From the NCBI GenBank assembly GCA_902803585.1, contig CADCQO010000255.1:1-19974 (forward strand): DNA of 19,974 bases, written 5' to 3'. The DNA is from an uncultured Ruminococcus sp. Lineage in GTDB: Bacteria > Bacillota > Clostridia > Oscillospirales > Acutalibacteraceae. The notes under the pieces were generated by a model. The model was not told where the DNA came from. It saw nothing but the letters and a program-made list of their open reading frames with translations, and did no database searches. Below are positions 1 through 6,681 of this stretch, piece by piece. Made by a program: the position numbers and the translations under genes. Each line of letters opens with the position of its first letter. Within the stretch, counting starts at the first letter, position 1.

Positions 1-20
1 TCTTCAAAATATTTTTTCAT
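1..20 (-). CDS. 5' end of an unidentified gene, cut by the window edge
   Basis: Reading leftward, an ATG at 20-18 opens a frame (Met-Lys-Lys-Tyr-Phe-Glu) that leaves the window after six full codons. An AGGGAG ribosome site (36-31) lies ten bases before the ATG, and a TATAAT box with an extended TG (49-44) lies just before that. A 9-bp inverted repeat sits between and overlaps both. This compact promoter-operator-RBS-start arrangement is common for self-regulated repressor genes (TetR or MarR types) in Clostridia, but six residues cannot identify a product. The start is supported by the signals and not by protein similarity. Confidence 0.45.
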
Positions 21-21
21 T

Positions 22-49
22 ATTGACCAACTCCCTTTGGTCAATTATA
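22..49 (-). promoter_or_regulatory. Extended -10 promoter overlapping a palindromic operator-like site
   Basis: On the minus strand, TATAAT (49-44) is preceded by TG one base upstream, giving an extended -10. No good -35 is visible. The 9-base arms ATTGACCAA and TTGGTCAAT (22-30 and 37-45) are perfect inverted repeats with a 6-base centre. The left edge overlaps the -10 and the centre is the AGGGAG ribosome site. Transcription would start within or next to the repeat, so a bound repressor would block it directly. The repeat could alternatively act as an RNA hairpin presenting the ribosome site in its loop. Confidence 0.5.
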
Positions 50-136
50 ACATATTTCTTATATTTTTTCATGCGGTTGCCCTGCCTATTCGTGCGTTCA
101 TCCGTCAGAAGCCGGACTTCAACGCTGTTTCCGCTT

Positions 137-3100
137 TCAATTGTGGAAGCGCCGGCGGAAAATGTAGCAGACAACACAGACAAAAAGGAAAATGCCCACG
201 AAAAGGAAAGCTGACAGGGGGTCATCGTGAGAAGCACTGTCGTCATCAACCGTCTTATGGTCATCAGGTGAAGAATCGTCTTTCCGGACGGGTGAATACG
301 GGTGCATCGCCGTTACCGTCTGTTCATTCACATAATTCAGACGTTCAGGGAGAACCGCCACCAGAAAGCTGTGCGCGGTCAGTTCGTAATCCTGCGCCGA
401 ACAATGCACAACCGCCTGATAATAGTTTGGTGCCAGACGTTCAAAAACTGCCAGACCTTCTTCATCACTGATAACCGTTGCCGTTCCTATCGTCACGCTG
501 ATGTCGGGTGCAGGGCTGCCGTCCTGATCGGTGAACCGGAACACCGCACTGCCGTACTCGATGGTATCCGCAATCCGTACCGCAGAAGCATTATAAGCGT
601 TGTCTACCGCTTTGAAAGCAATTCTCTCGTCAAGACAGTGAACCGACCACGTTTCTGTATTGACCGCTAATTTTCGCAGTTCGCTCTGCAGATTCGTGAT
701 ATCATAGCGGAAAGTCTGGGAACCGTCTTCATTCGTGCTTGTGTCCACAAAAATACAGGCGTCCTCTGACATATATCCTGCATGGATCATTTCGTCCAGA
801 CTGTCAATATAATCATACTGTTTTCTTGCACTGTCGTAAGCTGCCGCATACAGCACAAAATTCTGTATGCCGCTGTTGTCAGAAGCTGTCAGCGAAAGAA
901 TGGTTCTGCCGTTCTGCTTTTCAGTGCGTGAGGAAATATCAAAGGGCTTTTCATCGTCTAACTTGAAAAGGTACGCTTTGCGGAATATCCCCGACAAACT
1001 GCCGTCTGCCAGTTTTGTACGCGCAGACACTTCATACTGATAAGTGCCTTCTCCCAGTTTGAGGAAATACTCCCGCAGACCTTTGTTGCCGTCTGCTGTC
1101 TTTTCACACAGCCGTCTGTCTTTCTGCCGATAAGACGATACTGCACCGAAGTTTTCACGATACAGCACCTGCCCGTACAGATCATAAATGGTAACAGTAT
1201 AGTCGTACAGATCACGCAGGGCGCAGATATCAGGAAGAATAAACGCTGTACCATAACTGCTGTTATCCGTAATGGTGCGGACAGCCTCTTTGGAGTACAG
1301 CAAATATCCATTCTGCTGTATCAGGGGAGTAAAGCGGTAATTGCTGTTATTCTGGTATGCAGCCGCCACCAGACTGCCTTCTGCCGCCGACAGCGGTTTT
1401 TCCTTGTCATAGATCGTATGGTCAAACGGAACGAATTCCTCCAGTGAACCGTAAAATCCCGTAAACGGCAGGTGCATTGCCGCTGTACCGTCCCTCGGTG
1501 TCAGGATAATGTAACCATCCAGCCAGAAACCTCTGGGACATTGTTTCTTCATCTCCGCTAACTTTTCAGGGGAGATCGTCAATACTGCGGTTACTTCTTT
1601 GCTGCCGCTGCCCTCCACAGACAAAATGTTTTCTTTTCCTGCATCATCAGGTTCTGTATCCGGCTGTTCGCTACCGGACATTTCCGCAGAAGATGCTTCA
1701 TTATCAGACACTTCCGCAGAAGATGCTTCATTATCAGACACTTCCGCAGAAGGTTCCTTATCAGATTCTGTCAGGAATTGTATGGCTGCCTCTTCCGTCA
1801 ATGAGCGGGGATACAATGTATTGACACCGTTCTGTATGGTGTCGGTCTGTACGGCAAAGCTGTAATCGTACTCTCTCGAAAGTTCGGAAAGATTGTGCAG
1901 GGTAAAGCGGAACGTGTATTCTCCTGTTTCGCCGTCACCCAATGAAATCATACGGAGCCGCTGACCGTCTGTCGTCAGGTAAGCGTGTGCATTAAAGGCA
2001 TTTTCCGCCTGCAGCAAGCCAAAGCCCTGCACCCTCGGAGAAGCATAAAGGGCTGATTCCTCCGATGCACTTACTTTCACAGGTTCTGCTGTACTCAGCA
2101 TCAGCGATTCCGCTATCCGCTTTTTTTCGGCAGGTGTACGGTCACGCAGAAAATACAGCCCTGCCGTATATTGTCTGAGCATCGCATAAGCGCCGGTAAT
2201 CGTGGGGACTGCCGCAGAAGTACCGCTCATCAGGGAACGTCCGTTATCCGCAGTGCCTGCATAGATCTGTTCTCCCCCCGCCATGATGCGGGTTCCTATG
2301 GCGGACAGATCACGTCCGCTGTAAGCCGTAAAGCCGGACACGCCGACACTTTCCTTTTCTTCCGTTTCATCGTCCGGATTCATGAGATATTCTCCGCTGG
2401 GCTGTCCGTTCATAAATGCGGCGGCATTTCCCTCTATGATAATCAATGGACGGTCATACAGGGCAGTTTCTGCCTCAGAAGATACCTCTGTCAGGGCAAT
2501 TGCTGCCGCTCCCCTGTCGACTGCCCGCCGGACAGCCTGTTCAAGATTCTCCGTTTTATCTGTCCGGAAAATTACCAGCCGTCCCTGTACGTCCGTTGTG
2601 TGCAGCACGGTATTCTTCGTGTACGCATCTACATAGAAATATTCGTTATGCTGAACGAAAACGGTTTCTTTTTCCTTTTCCGGTGTGCTTTCTTCTGCGG
2701 ACGTTTCAACACTGTTTTCAGAACTGCTTTCTTCTGCGGACGTTTCAACGCTGTTTTCAGAAGGCTTTTCCTGCTCCACCAGCTGCATGATATCCGTCAG
2801 CGGAACAGGCGATATATTGCGGTAATAGAACTTTTGCCCGCCGATTGTGATAAAGTGTCTGACCGTGAGGGGATTTTCTACCGACCCCACCGCCGTTACG
2901 CCATCCATCACGGAAAGGGTATTATCTGATGCATAAAAGCTGTCGGAAACATCGGGCAGTTTTCCTGTATACGCTCCATTATAACGGTTGTTGCCCGCCG
3001 CCGCATAAATTGCAATGCCGGCTTGTTCCATTTTCTGAAAAGCTGACTGGTACAAATCGCTGATAGTGCTTATTTCTTCACTGCCAAGACTGAGGTTCAC

Positions 3101-4279
3101 AACATCTGCGCCCAGTTTTACTGCATCGTCCAGCGCCGCCATCAACGCATCTGTTGGTATGGAAATACTGCCGTCTGTCCTGCGGGAAGAGGCTATTTTC
3201 ATCAATGCCAGCTGTGCCTCAGGAGCGGCGCCCCGATATGCGTTGACATCGTTCAGTCCGTTATTTCCCGCAGCAATCGCCGCCGCCAGCGTTCCGTGAT
3301 AAACAGACTGATCTGCTGTATGGCTGTCATTTTCTGCGTAATCGTAGGCATAGGCAATTTTGGGACTGACATAGCAGGTATCCGCTTTCTGATTTTCCGC
3401 AATATTCAGCCGCAGAGATGCTGACAAGGCTGAAAGCGTTGACTTGCTGAGCGGTGCTGTATCCGGTGCTTTGGAAAATACAGCGTCCCATACGTCAAAT
3501 TCGCTGTCAAGCACCGCTATCAGCACACCTGCCCCCTGATAGATTTCTGTCATTTCTCCGTCAGCCGCAATCTGCCGGCGATAGGCGTTCCGGAGTGCTT
3601 CTGCCTGTGCATAGTAAACCTCTTCCTCTTTATTTTCCGGCGTTTCGCTGCTTTCTGCCGGTTTTCCCTCTGTATTTTCCGGCGGCTGTTCTTCTGTATT
3701 TTCAGAAATTCCGCTCATCTCCGGAACAGTTGTTTGTTCTGCCGGCAATGCCGTATCTGAGAACTGCCATTCATCGGACAGCACATACACCGCCGATACA
3801 CCATTGACTTTTGCCAACTTTTCCCTGACGCTGAGAGGCGCTTTGACGGTCAGACCGTTCCACAGCGCCGAAAAAGTTCTGCTGTCCGTAAAATCCGACT
3901 GTGCAATCTGCTTTGTAATGCTCGCCTTTGCGACCGCCTGACTTCTTCTGACAGCATCACAGCAGGACTTGCCCGCATCAGACAGCAGCAGTTCCCGCAC
4001 ATTGGCATAGGTACCCTTCATGGACAAAAACGTATCCAGAACAGAAGGTTCTTTGAGCATGACCATATAAAGTACATTGGCATCTTTCCAGCCTGTACTG
4101 TCATTCTGCTGGGACGTTTCCTTCGTTTCGGAAGGCTGGACGATATTCTGTTTATATTTATGTACATCAGAAGCGACAGGCTGTTTCTGTTCCGTCAGAA
4201 AAGCCTGTATCATCGGCAATACGACAACTGCCGCCGTCAGTACCGCCGTCAGTATGGTAAACCATATCCCCTTTTTCAT
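137..4279 (-). CDS. Membrane-anchored subtilisin-like (S8) ecto-protease with inserted PA-like domain
   Basis: A 1380-residue extracellular serine protease. In order: signal peptide or N-terminal anchor (about 1-27); an I9-type inhibitor prodomain (about 68-175); an acidic Pro/Glu linker (about 185-220); and the S8 catalytic domain with Asp258 (VLDSEF), His328 (HGT) and Ser688 (GTSAAVP). AAAGNN near 430 supplies the oxyanion Asn. Between His and Ser lies a large insert with an acidic repeat linker (about 506-531) and a protease-associated-type segment (about 560-605). Beta-sandwich/Fn3-like regions follow, split by a third acidic linker (about 839-867). A C-terminal transmembrane helix (about 1355-1374) ends in RRRFHN. 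There is no LPXTG motif, so it is held by the helix and not by sortase. Domain order resembles C5a-peptidase/lactocepin cell-envelope proteinases; the substrate is unknown. The start has AAAGGAG ten bases upstream. It lies 76 bases after the YdcF-like gene and may be co-transcribed with it. I see no terminator after its stop. Confidence 0.9.
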   Translation of the reverse strand: MKKGIWFTILTAVLTAAVVVLPMIQAFLTEQKQPVASDVHKYKQNIVQPSETKETSQQNDSTGWKDANVLYMVMLKEPSVLDTFLSMKGTYANVRELLLSDAGKSCCDAVRRSQAVAKASITKQIAQSDFTDSRTFSALWNGLTVKAPLSVREKLAKVNGVSAVYVLSDEWQFSDTALPAEQTTVPEMSGISENTEEQPPENTEGKPAESSETPENKEEEVYYAQAEALRNAYRRQIAADGEMTEIYQGAGVLIAVLDSEFDVWDAVFSKAPDTAPLSKSTLSALSASLRLNIAENQKADTCYVSPKIAYAYDYAENDSHTADQSVYHGTLAAAIAAGNNGLNDVNAYRGAAPEAQLALMKIASSRRTDGSISIPTDALMAALDDAVKLGADVVNLSLGSEEISTISDLYQSAFQKMEQAGIAIYAAAGNNRYNGAYTGKLPDVSDSFYASDNTLSVMDGVTAVGSVENPLTVRHFITIGGQKFYYRNISPVPLTDIMQLVEQEKPSENSVETSAEESSSENSVETSAEESTPEKEKETVFVQHNEYFYVDAYTKNTVLHTTDVQGRLVIFRTDKTENLEQAVRRAVDRGAAAIALTEVSSEAETALYDRPLIIIEGNAAAFMNGQPSGEYLMNPDDETEEKESVGVSGFTAYSGRDLSAIGTRIMAGGEQIYAGTADNGRSLMSGTSAAVPTITGAYAMLRQYTAGLYFLRDRTPAEKKRIAESLMLSTAEPVKVSASEESALYASPRVQGFGLLQAENAFNAHAYLTTDGQRLRMISLGDGETGEYTFRFTLHNLSELSREYDYSFAVQTDTIQNGVNTLYPRSLTEEAAIQFLTESDKEPSAEVSDNEASSAEVSDNEASSAEMSGSEQPDTEPDDAGKENILSVEGSGSKEVTAVLTISPEKLAEMKKQCPRGFWLDGYIILTPRDGTAAMHLPFTGFYGSLEEFVPFDHTIYDKEKPLSAAEGSLVAAAYQNNSNYRFTPLIQQNGYLLYSKEAVRTITDNSSYGTAFILPDICALRDLYDYTVTIYDLYGQVLYRENFGAVSSYRQKDRRLCEKTADGNKGLREYFLKLGEGTYQYEVSARTKLADGSLSGIFRKAYLFKLDDEKPFDISSRTEKQNGRTILSLTASDNSGIQNFVLYAAAYDSARKQYDYIDSLDEMIHAGYMSEDACIFVDTSTNEDGSQTFRYDITNLQSELRKLAVNTETWSVHCLDERIAFKAVDNAYNASAVRIADTIEYGSAVFRFTDQDGSPAPDISVTIGTATVISDEEGLAVFERLAPNYYQAVVHCSAQDYELTAHSFLVAVLPERLNYVNEQTVTAMHPYSPVRKDDSSPDDHKTVDDDSASHDDPLSAFLFVGIFLFVCVVCYIFRRRFHN
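1680..1765. repeat. 30-bp tandem repeat (about 2.9 copies) inside the protease gene
   Basis: Units at 1680-1709 and 1710-1739 differ by one base, and a third partial unit runs to 1765. The period is ten codons, so copy changes keep frame. It encodes an acidic Ser/Glu/Asp-rich linker built around SAEVSDNEAS, between two beta-rich extracellular segments of the S8 protease. Confidence 0.9.
2687..2764. repeat. 39-bp tandem repeat (2 copies) inside the protease gene
   Basis: Two nearly identical 39-base units (2687-2725 and 2726-2764) encode the 13-residue unit SENSVETSAEES(S/T). The period is a multiple of three. The linker lies between catalytic His328 and Ser688, in the insert that precedes the PA-like segment, so its length could vary without disturbing the catalytic core. 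Confidence 0.9.
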
Positions 4280-4355
4280 AATACACGCTCCTTTCCGTCA
4301 AGTAAGGAATCGTACCGACAGACTGCCCTCATTTTCTGCTTTCCGTGCTGTCTGT

Positions 4356-5123
4356 TCAGCCGCCGAACAACAGTTCCGCAGTAATAGCCAGCACCTCACG
4401 GGTAGTAAAGTTCGCCGCCAGATGGAACGGTGTTTCTGCGGGTACTGCACCGCACGGGTAACCCATGCGGCGGGCGATCCTTGCCGCTCTTAATTCGTGG
4501 AAACCGTCTGTGACAATTGCCAGTGAACGGGGAAGATTTTCCCGCTCTATGATTTTGCAGGAAAAGGCAATATTCTGTTCCGTGTTGACAGACTGATCTT
4601 CGAGATATATCCTTTCGGGTGCAATGCCCCTTTGTATCATCTGTTCATACATACACTGCGCTTCGCTGATCTGCTCGTTGTTTCCCTTGCCGCCCGACAC
4701 AATACACCGGACATCGGGGTGTTCTTTCAGATAGGCACAAGCCGCTTCAATTCTTCTGGTCAGCATCAGACTGGGGTGACGGCCGTTAACCTGACAGCCC
4801 AGCACTACCAGAGTGGATTCCTTTTCAGGAGATTTTGATGCAAAAACCCCCATAAGGCACAGAATGACTGCTGTATAAACAACTGCCAGCCCCAGAAGGA
4901 CGGCGGCTGTATTGGTCACAATGCGCCATAACTTTTTCTGCCGCAGTTTCCGGAGAATTTCTGTCAGCTTGTCCCACATTACCGCACACACGCCAGCAAT
5001 GCTGAACAGCACCGAACCGAGTATGCTTCCGATATTGATAATACTTGAAGCGACATACCAGACTATCATACAAACCGAACCGATAACGGTCAGCAGCTGC
5101 AGCAGCCGTTTCACAACCTTCAT
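4356..5123 (-). CDS. YdcF/SanA-family (DUF218) membrane protein
   Basis: A 255-residue protein with three hydrophobic segments near the N-terminus (about 10-26, 30-48 and 72-92), followed by a soluble DUF218 domain. Family marks visible are VVLGCQVNG near the domain start, a downstream arginine (LTRRIEAA), SGGKGNNEQISEA, and DGFHELRA near the C-terminus. Members of this family (SanA, YdcF, ElyC) are linked to envelope integrity and peptidoglycan or lipid-carrier metabolism. The biochemical reaction is not firmly known, so I name only the family. The ATG at 5123 has AGGAG ten bases upstream and a good promoter at 5178-5206. The S8 protease gene follows 76 bases downstream without a clear terminator between them, so the two may share a transcript. 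Confidence 0.88.
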   Translation of the reverse strand: MKVVKRLLQLLTVIGSVCMIVWYVASSIINIGSILGSVLFSIAGVCAVMWDKLTEILRKLRQKKLWRIVTNTAAVLLGLAVVYTAVILCLMGVFASKSPEKESTLVVLGCQVNGRHPSLMLTRRIEAACAYLKEHPDVRCIVSGGKGNNEQISEAQCMYEQMIQRGIAPERIYLEDQSVNTEQNIAFSCKIIERENLPRSLAIVTDGFHELRAARIARRMGYPCGAVPAETPFHLAANFTTREVLAITAELLFGG

Positions 5124-5177
5124 ATTGAAAACACTCCTGTTTGATCGAAAAATCCTTTTTGATGAAGCTTTCCACTC

Positions 5178-5206
5178 ATTCTATCACCGAATGCCGCTAA
5201 AGTCAA
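5178..5206 (-). promoter_or_regulatory. Sigma-A type promoter of the YdcF-like gene
   Basis: On the minus strand, TTGACT (5206-5201), a 17-base spacer and TAGAAT (5183-5178) form a near-consensus promoter. It lies just after the stop of the DUF6512-like gene and 54 bases before the YdcF-like ATG, so that gene and possibly the protease are transcribed separately from the two genes upstream. Confidence 0.7.
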
Positions 5207-5212
5207 CACAGA

Positions 5213-5728
5213 CTATCTGAAACAAAACAGGGGCAGCGGGTACAGACTGCAAAACAGCAGACACCCGAACAGCAGCACCAATGACAGTATGATCGGCACG
5301 AAAAACAATTCAAAACGGCACTTTGAACGATACCACAGCCACATCAGGAACTCAGCCGCCGCAAGACAGCAGAGTATCACACCCAATATCACATAATCAT
5401 TGGCTGTCCAGCATTTCAGCAGACACAGACTTCCCAGACACAGCGCCGTCAGCGTATGCAGCGATAAAATTCTTGCACAGACATAATGCAGAAGGTGCGG
5501 ACGGCAGCATGACATTTCGATGAAACTCCACATCATATATACCAGCACAAACGGCTTTGTCCATTCCCATGGACTGCTGTTGATGCTGGAAACCAGAATA
5601 CTCCATGCCGTCCCGCCCGAAACCTCATAGGAAAACTGCAGCACAAACCCGCACACAAACATTCCCGCAATATGCAGCCATATCTTTTTCGGCAACTCAT
5701 CATCTCCGTCAAAAGGTACTCTGTCCAT
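5213..5728 (-). CDS. DUF6512-like small integral membrane protein
   Basis: A 171-residue hydrophobic protein with about five membrane segments. An early helix (IAGMFVCGFVLQFSYE) is followed by a conserved-looking SSINSSPWEWTKPF loop and helices around LVYMMWSFIEM, ILSLHTLTALCLGSLCLL, YVILGVILCC and FFVPIILSLVLLFGCLLF. The helix-Tyr-Glu followed by VNES-W-EH-K-like loop is what I recall of the DUF6512 family. The function is unknown. I place the start at the ATG at 5728; a GTG at 5812 in the same frame would add 28 residues but overlaps the upstream gene by 52 bases and has no ribosome site. The chosen ATG has only a weak GGGGA 14-18 bases upstream and lies 32 bases after the upstream stop, so translation is probably coupled. 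Confidence 0.65.
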   Translation of the reverse strand: MDRVPFDGDDELPKKIWLHIAGMFVCGFVLQFSYEVSGGTAWSILVSSINSSPWEWTKPFVLVYMMWSFIEMSCCRPHLLHYVCARILSLHTLTALCLGSLCLLKCWTANDYVILGVILCCLAAAEFLMWLWYRSKCRFELFFVPIILSLVLLFGCLLFCSLYPLPLFCFR

Positions 5729-5760
5729 ACCTATGACGTTCGTCCCCGAAAAATACCGCT

Positions 5761-6015
5761 CTATCTCAGCAGAACACCAGCCATCAGCCCCAGCAGAATA
5801 CACCCCGCACACAGCAGCAGCAGCCTGAATTTTCCCTTTTTACTGCGAAGAATAGACGGTGCGTCCATGTTTTTCAGCATCTTTCTGGCTTCCTCTTCCA
5901 GAATCGCCCGCTGTACGGAAGCATAGGCGGGTCTGATAATCAGAAGTGCCCGCTCATAATATTCATTTCCCGTTTCTGACAGCTCGATTATTGTGTGGTT
6001 GATTCCCTTTATCAT
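5761..6015 (-). CDS. Small tail-anchored protein of unknown function (84 residues)
   Basis: The first part (1-58) is soluble and charged, with an acidic helix-forming stretch (LEEEARKMLKNM). A basic patch (RSKKGKFR) precedes a single C-terminal membrane helix at about 64-82, ending in Arg. That layout predicts a tail-anchored protein with its N-terminus in the cytoplasm. I chose the ATG at 6015 because GGGAGG lies 7-12 bases upstream; the frame stays open to 6054 but without a ribosome site. Similar short proteins beginning MIKGIN occur in Clostridia without known function, by my recollection. It is followed by the DUF6512-like gene after a 32-base gap, forming a two-gene unit. Confidence 0.7.
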   Translation of the reverse strand: MIKGINHTIIELSETGNEYYERALLIIRPAYASVQRAILEEEARKMLKNMDAPSILRSKKGKFRLLLLCAGCILLGLMAGVLLR

Positions 6016-6120
6016 CGTTTTTCCTCCCTGATACGGATTACTTTCATAAATCAAGCATAGACATTCTGCACCCGTAATATACCGCTGTGTCAGTTTTTTT
6101 TCGATTATACATTCTGTAAT

Positions 6121-6183
6121 GTTGAAAACTCGGTGAAAAACGTGGAAAACTCCGCGAAAAAATGTTGAAAACCCGGTTGAAAC
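6121..6183. repeat. Six-unit, helically phased GTTGAAAAC-like array
   Basis: Six degenerate units, GTTGAAAAC (6121), GGTGAAAAA (6132), GTGGAAAAC (6142), CGCGAAAAAA (6153), GTTGAAAAC (6164) and GTTGAAAC (6176), follow each other. Their GAAAA cores start at 6124, 6135, 6145, 6156, 6167 and 6179, that is, every 10-12 bases. A longer 21-22-base period is also visible between 6121, 6142 and 6164. Such in-phase A-tracts are known to bend DNA, and repeated sites on one helix face suit cooperative protein binding. Each unit is two bases from the DnaA box TGTGGATAA, but no exact box is present. Confidence 0.7.
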
Positions 6184-6297
6184 AGTTAATAAATCATCGT
6201 TTAAGCGACCGGAGGTTTTTTTTGAATTTTCAACATCGCTATTTTTGTCAACTCCTGTAACCTTTCTCTGTCGAAAAATAACAGTTTGTATTTTCTG

Positions 6298-6326
6298 TCT
6301 GTCAAGTATTTTTTTCGATTGACAGA
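6298..6326. repeat. Inverted repeat TCTGTCAA / TTGACAGA
   Basis: Perfect 8-base arms at 6298-6305 and 6319-6326 flank a T-rich 13-base centre. The arms create a TTGACA hexamer on each strand. It could be a protein site or a chance pair in AT-rich DNA. Confidence 0.4.
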
Positions 6327-6435
6327 AATTTTCAGCATGGCAGGAAGAAACGGTCAGACGCCACTTTATATACTAATTTTGTGATGCGTAAAAAGATTTT
6401 CACACAGATTTTGTTGAAATGTCATAATAATTTTA

Positions 6436-6464
6436 TTGACAATCGAATGAATTTAAGGTAAGAT
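6436..6464 (+). promoter_or_regulatory. Promoter for the leader RNA / alpha-glucosidase gene
   Basis: TTGACA (6436-6441), a 17-base spacer and TAAGAT (6459-6464) form a promoter with a perfect -35. Transcription would begin near 6471, ahead of the two-hairpin RNA, with the GH31 gene downstream. Confidence 0.7.
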
Positions 6465-6470
6465 AATAAT

Positions 6471-6586
6471 GCACAATCAATAGATAGAAACGGGCCTTTC
6501 TGTTATTGTTTGCAAAAATACAGCCACATGAATGTCAGCAGGTTCAAGAAGGGGTTCCTGAAGGCATGGATGTGGCTATATTTTTT
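6471..6586 (+). ncRNA. Candidate structured leader RNA or riboswitch-like attenuator
   Basis: The predicted transcript contains two hairpins. The first (6483-6504) has up to 8 pairs including wobbles and a CGGGCC loop. The second (6522-6577) has an 8-bp basal stem (AGCCACAT/ATGTGGCT), an inner CAGG/CCTG stem and a large purine-rich loop, and is followed by a T-run. The first loop (GGGCC) could pair with GGTTC (6541-6545) inside the second hairpin, which would compete with the terminator. That layout suits a transcription-attenuating leader. I cannot match it to a known riboswitch class by eye; guanidine-IV shares a two-hairpin design, but the gene downstream is a glucosidase. A free-standing small RNA is the alternative. 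Confidence 0.5.
6522..6586 (+). terminator. Intrinsic terminator ahead of the alpha-glucosidase gene
   Basis: AGCCACAT (6522-6529) pairs with ATGTGGCT (6570-6577). The inner part pairs partly (CAGG/CCTG), and ATATTTTTT follows directly. The gene's ATG is 95 bases further on, so readthrough must occur for expression from the upstream promoter. Confidence 0.6.
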
Positions 6587-6681
6587 AGTTTCCGCCATTT
6601 CCGCTATTGTGCTAAAATCAGACAGAAAACGCCTTGTATTTCAGATATATTGCACGAAACCCATTTGAAAGGAGCAGAACC

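Larger units (their letters stand above)
6016..6435. other. AT-rich gene-free stretch upstream of the leader RNA
   Basis: No convincing gene lies between the 84-residue protein and the promoter at 6436. The stretch contains the phased GAAAA array (6121-6183), one opposite-orientation TTTTCAACA (6227-6235), and an inverted repeat with 8-base arms (6298-6305 and 6319-6326). Several TTGACA-like hexamers face both ways, but none pairs with a good -10 for the minus-strand genes, so the promoter of the 84-residue gene is not resolved. A TATAAT occurs on the minus strand at about 6108-6113 without a recognisable -35. Confidence 0.6.

Noticed and set aside
137..330. LPXTG sorting signal in the S8 protease
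   Set aside because: No LPXTG-like motif precedes the C-terminal helix; the anchor is a plain membrane segment with a basic tail.
2171..2929. 252-codon open frame on the plus strand
   Set aside because: It lies wholly antisense to the S8 protease catalytic region, has Cys/Arg-rich low-quality sequence and no ribosome site.
6121..6183. CRISPR array
   Set aside because: Units are about 11 bases, degenerate and without spacers, and no cas genes are present.
6121..6250. Chromosomal replication origin
   Set aside because: Repeats resemble DnaA boxes loosely, but no exact TTATCCACA occurs and no dnaA, dnaN, rpmH or gyrase genes are nearby.
6538..6562. tRNA or T-arm from GGTTCAAG
   Set aside because: No acceptor, D or anticodon arms can be drawn around it; it forms the loop of the terminator hairpin.
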